NCBI GenBank assembly: GCA_024509875.1
Contig: JAMPIV010004476.1
Span: 1 to 64,000 of the forward strand
Direction of reading: 5' to 3'
DNA: 64,000 bases
From: Oreohelix idahoensis
Lineage: Eukaryota > Mollusca > Gastropoda > Stylommatophora > Oreohelicidae
Under the pieces are notes generated by a model that was not told the DNA's origin, ran no database searches, and saw only the letters and a list, made by a program, of their open reading frames with translations. The position numbers and the translations under genes are program-made. Shown here piece after piece: positions 61,628 through 64,000 of the stretch. Each line of letters begins with the position of its first letter. The stretch's first letter is position 1.

Positions 61628-63218
61628 TGGGGCTGGGGACGATCTGGATGTGAATGCGGACATTCCACGTTGGGAGGAAATCATCACGGCAATCGGGGGG
61701 TTGAGGAACGGCAGGGCTCCGGGCCGTGATGGCTTAAATGCAGGGCTGTTTGGGACGGACCCTGAGCTGGCGGTGGAGCTGTTAGAGCCACTGTTTGCGC
61801 GTGTCTGGAGGGCGGGGACGGCGCCATCGGAGTGGAACGGGGGAGTAATTGTCGGGTTGCCCGGGGGGGGATCTTGCGGACTGCAATGGTTGGAGAGGGG
61901 TCGCTCTTCTCTCGGTTCCCAGCAGAATACTGGGCAGGATAGTTATACAGAGAGTTTCAGGGGTAGTGGACCACGGGCTGAGGAGGGAGCGGGCGGGATT
62001 TGGAGGGAACGGGAGATGTGTGGATCGTGTGTTCGCTCTCGGGAGCATTGTGGAGCGGTGCTCGGAGTGGCAGGGACAGCTTTACATTAATTTTGTTGAT
62101 TTTGAGGGGGCTTTTGGCGGCATGCGTGTGGACAGTTTGTGGAAAATGCTGGGGGCTAGTGGAGTTCCGGGCTATGTGGTGTCAATCGTGGAAGGCCTCT
62201 ATGCCGGCTTTGCGTGTGGTGTTGGGCGGGGCGGCCTGGCCTTTGGGGTGAGGGTGGGAGTGCGGCAGGGATGCCCCTTGTCGGCCACTCTGTTTTTGGC
62301 AGTCATGGGCTGGGTGGTGCGCCAGGCGACGGAGGGCGGTCCGGGAGGAGTGGGATGGACGGCATTTTCTGCATTGGAGGATCTGGGGTGTGCAGATGGC
62401 ACTGCGCTGCTGGCACGTTCGCATCAACGCGTCCGGGAAGGGATGGATAGACTTGATGGGTTTGGCCAGCGGGTGGGCTTGAATGTCAATTTAGAGAAGT
62501 CTGAGGTCATGACGCTCAATGTGAGCAGCCCTGAGCCCGTATCAGTAAGGAATCAGCAATTGGTACAGACAGACACCTTCACATACCTAGGAAGCATAGT
62601 AACACCAGACGGCGGGGCAGGCAAAGACATCAACATCAGAATGAATAAGGCAAGAACAGCCTTCTTTAGCCTAAACAACATCTGGAAGTCCTCCCAATAC
62701 AGCAAACGCACAAAATTAAGATTATATCAGAGCTGTGTGCTTTCTGTGCTTCTCTATGGTGCGGAATGCTGGAGAGTTACAGAGAAGGAAAGGTCGAAAT
62801 TGTCCTCTTTTCTCACAACATGCTTAAGAAAAATTCACCGAATCTTTTGGCCAAATACCATCACTAACCAAGATCTGCTTACTCGTAGCAAGCAAGAGGA
62901 CATGCACACCATCATAGCTGGCAGATGCTGGAGCTGGGTTGGTCATGTCCTCAGAAGAGACCCCAATGCCATCACAAGAACAGCTATGCTTTGGACCCCT
63001 GAAGGAAAACGAAAGAGAGGCTGACCAAAAACAACCTGGCGGAGGACTGTGGAGGCTGAGATGCAAAGAATGAACCAGAGTTGGGGCACTGTACGAAGGA
63101 TGGCCACCGACCGAGCAAAGTGGAATCAATTTGTTGTTGCCCTACAAGACGCCACTGGGCATGATGGCCACTGACTGCTTTGACGGTCGGCGGCTAAGGA
63201 TCAAAGAAGAAGAAGAAG
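61628..63218 (+). mobile_element. RTE-A LINE with A-to-G hypermutated 5' part
   Basis: Plus-strand RTE-A inserted in the satellite. Target duplication ATACATA[A/C]CACT (61616-61627 and 63219-63230, one mismatch), (GAA)n tail at 63205-63218, 5' truncation upstream of the RT. From 61628 to about 62539 it differs from the sister copy (minus 20040-20940) mainly by A-to-G changes; from ~62540 to the end it is close to normal. Frames: 61650-62090 and 61849-63024. Confidence 0.95.
61849..63024 (+). pseudogene. RTE-A RT with catalytic residues lost by A-to-G changes
   Basis: 391-residue frame open across both halves. In the mutated half, motif A reads FVDFEGAFGG where the sister copy has FVDFEKAFDS, and motif C reads CADGTALLARS where the sister has YADDIALLAHS. 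Lys, Asn, Asp, Ile and Thr are replaced by Gly, Arg, Val and Ala throughout, as expected from A-to-G. Downstream (EVMTLNVSSPEPVSVRNQQL, VLSVLLYGAECWRVTEKE) it is near-identical to 19540-20316. The RT would be inactive. No stop was created, because A-to-G changes remove TAA, TAG and TGA. Confidence 0.93.
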
Positions 63219-64000
63219 ATACATACCACTAGTAAGGTGGCTGTAACAGTGTGATTGTCTGAACAAATTCTACACCACATACATAACACTAGTAAGGTGG
63301 CGGTAGTGTGATTGTCTGAACAAATTCTACACCACATACATAACACTAGTAAGGTGGCTGTACTGTGATTGTCTGAACGAATTCTACACCACATACATAA
63401 CACTAGTAAGGTGGCTGCAGTGTGATTGTCTGAACAAATTCTAAACCACATAAATAACACTAGTAAGGTGGCTGCAGTGTGATTGTCTGAACAAATTTTA
63501 CACCACATACATAACACTAGTACAGTGGCTGCAGTGTGATTGTCTGAACAAATTCTAAACCACATACATAACACTAGTAAGGTGGCTGCAGTGTGATTGT
63601 CTGAACAAATTCTACATCACATACATAACACTAGTAAGGTGGCTGTAGTGTGATTGTCTGAACAAATTCTACACCACATACATAACACTAGTAAGGTGGC
63701 TGTAACAGTGTGATTGTCTGAACAAATTCTACACCACATACATAACACTAGTAACGTGGCTGTAACAGTGTGATTGTCTGAACAAATTCTACACCACATA
63801 CATAACACTAGTAACGTGGCTGTAACAGTGTGATTGTCTGAACAAATTCTACACCACATACATAACACTAGTAAGGTGGCTGTAACAGTGTGATTGTCTG
63901 AACAAATTCTACACCACATACATAACACTAGTAAGGTGGCTGTAACAGTGTGATTGTCTGAACAAATTCTACACCACATACATAACACTAGTAAGGTGGC
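63219..64000. repeat. 57/60-bp satellite, right part
   Basis: Continues 61311-61627 to the window edge with at least 13 more units, the last ones exactly 60 bp and almost identical. Some units differ by single changes (ctgcagtg, aaaccac). Open minus frames across it (MWCRICSDNHT repeats) arise because the unit is a multiple of three. Confidence 0.95.

Noticed and set aside
61632..62539. Diversity-generating-retroelement style mutagenesis
   Set aside because: That process changes A to any base and needs a template repeat and a dedicated RT. Here the A changes are almost all to G, and the context fits adenosine deamination.
61632..62539. G-to-A hypermutation of the sister copy instead
   Set aside because: The sister copy keeps the conserved RT motifs (FVDFEKAFD, YADD), so it is near the ancestral state and this copy is the changed one.
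63194..63988. Long minus-strand open frames with MWCRICSDNHT repeats
   Set aside because: Open only because the satellite unit is a multiple of three with no stop in that frame; no start or splice context.

Overview
The window looks like repeat-rich nuclear DNA of an invertebrate animal. It has AT-rich spacers, GT-AG splice signals, tRNA-derived SINEs, non-LTR retrotransposons with short simple-repeat tails, and Gypsy elements. I see no bacterial gene organisation. The retroelement proteins resemble types common in molluscs and arthropods, but I cannot name a species. Most of the 64 kb is transposable-element DNA, much of it nested.

Layout. 1-495 is a 42/39-bp minisatellite. 869-1788 holds two short minus-strand exons with good splice sites. 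2142-16170 is one nest: an RTE-like LINE (called RTE-A here) with a 13-bp target duplication and an inverted 5' part, interrupted by a Gmr1-like Gypsy element (2510-14330), which is itself interrupted by a second LINE (RTE-B, about 9657-12345). 16363-16430 is a duplicate of the exon at 1721-1788. 16730-33478 holds more LINE, SINE and DNA-transposon pieces. 33479-42795 is a second Gmr1-like Gypsy with 2.38-kb LTRs and a perfect tRNA-Pro primer site. 42995-43810 is a decayed Merlin transposase. 44532-54715 holds further LINEs, including an intact 1292-residue I-superfamily ORF2 inserted in an RTE-C copy. 55421-55541 is a good candidate first exon of a host gene on the minus strand, in phase with the duplicated exons 39-54 kb away. 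60880-64000 is a decayed C2H2 zinc-finger gene that grades into a 57/60-bp satellite, with an RTE-A copy inserted at 61628-63218.

The strongest signal is in that last RTE-A copy. Its first ~900 bases differ from the sister copy at 19348-21919 almost only by A-to-G changes on the sense strand (41 of 46 differences in one 207-base stretch, none G-to-A). A preceded by G is largely spared, and the changes stop abruptly near 62539. This is the pattern expected if the LINE RNA had been hyper-edited by an ADAR-type adenosine deaminase before reverse transcription.

Both Gypsy elements place integrase before reverse transcriptase (PR-INT-RT-RNaseH), the reverse of ordinary Gypsy, and carry SCAN-like Gag proteins. 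These are hallmarks of the Gmr1-like lineage. Several LINE insertions show 5' inversion (twin priming). The only host genes I can argue for are the small spliced minus-strand exons and the zinc-finger relic.
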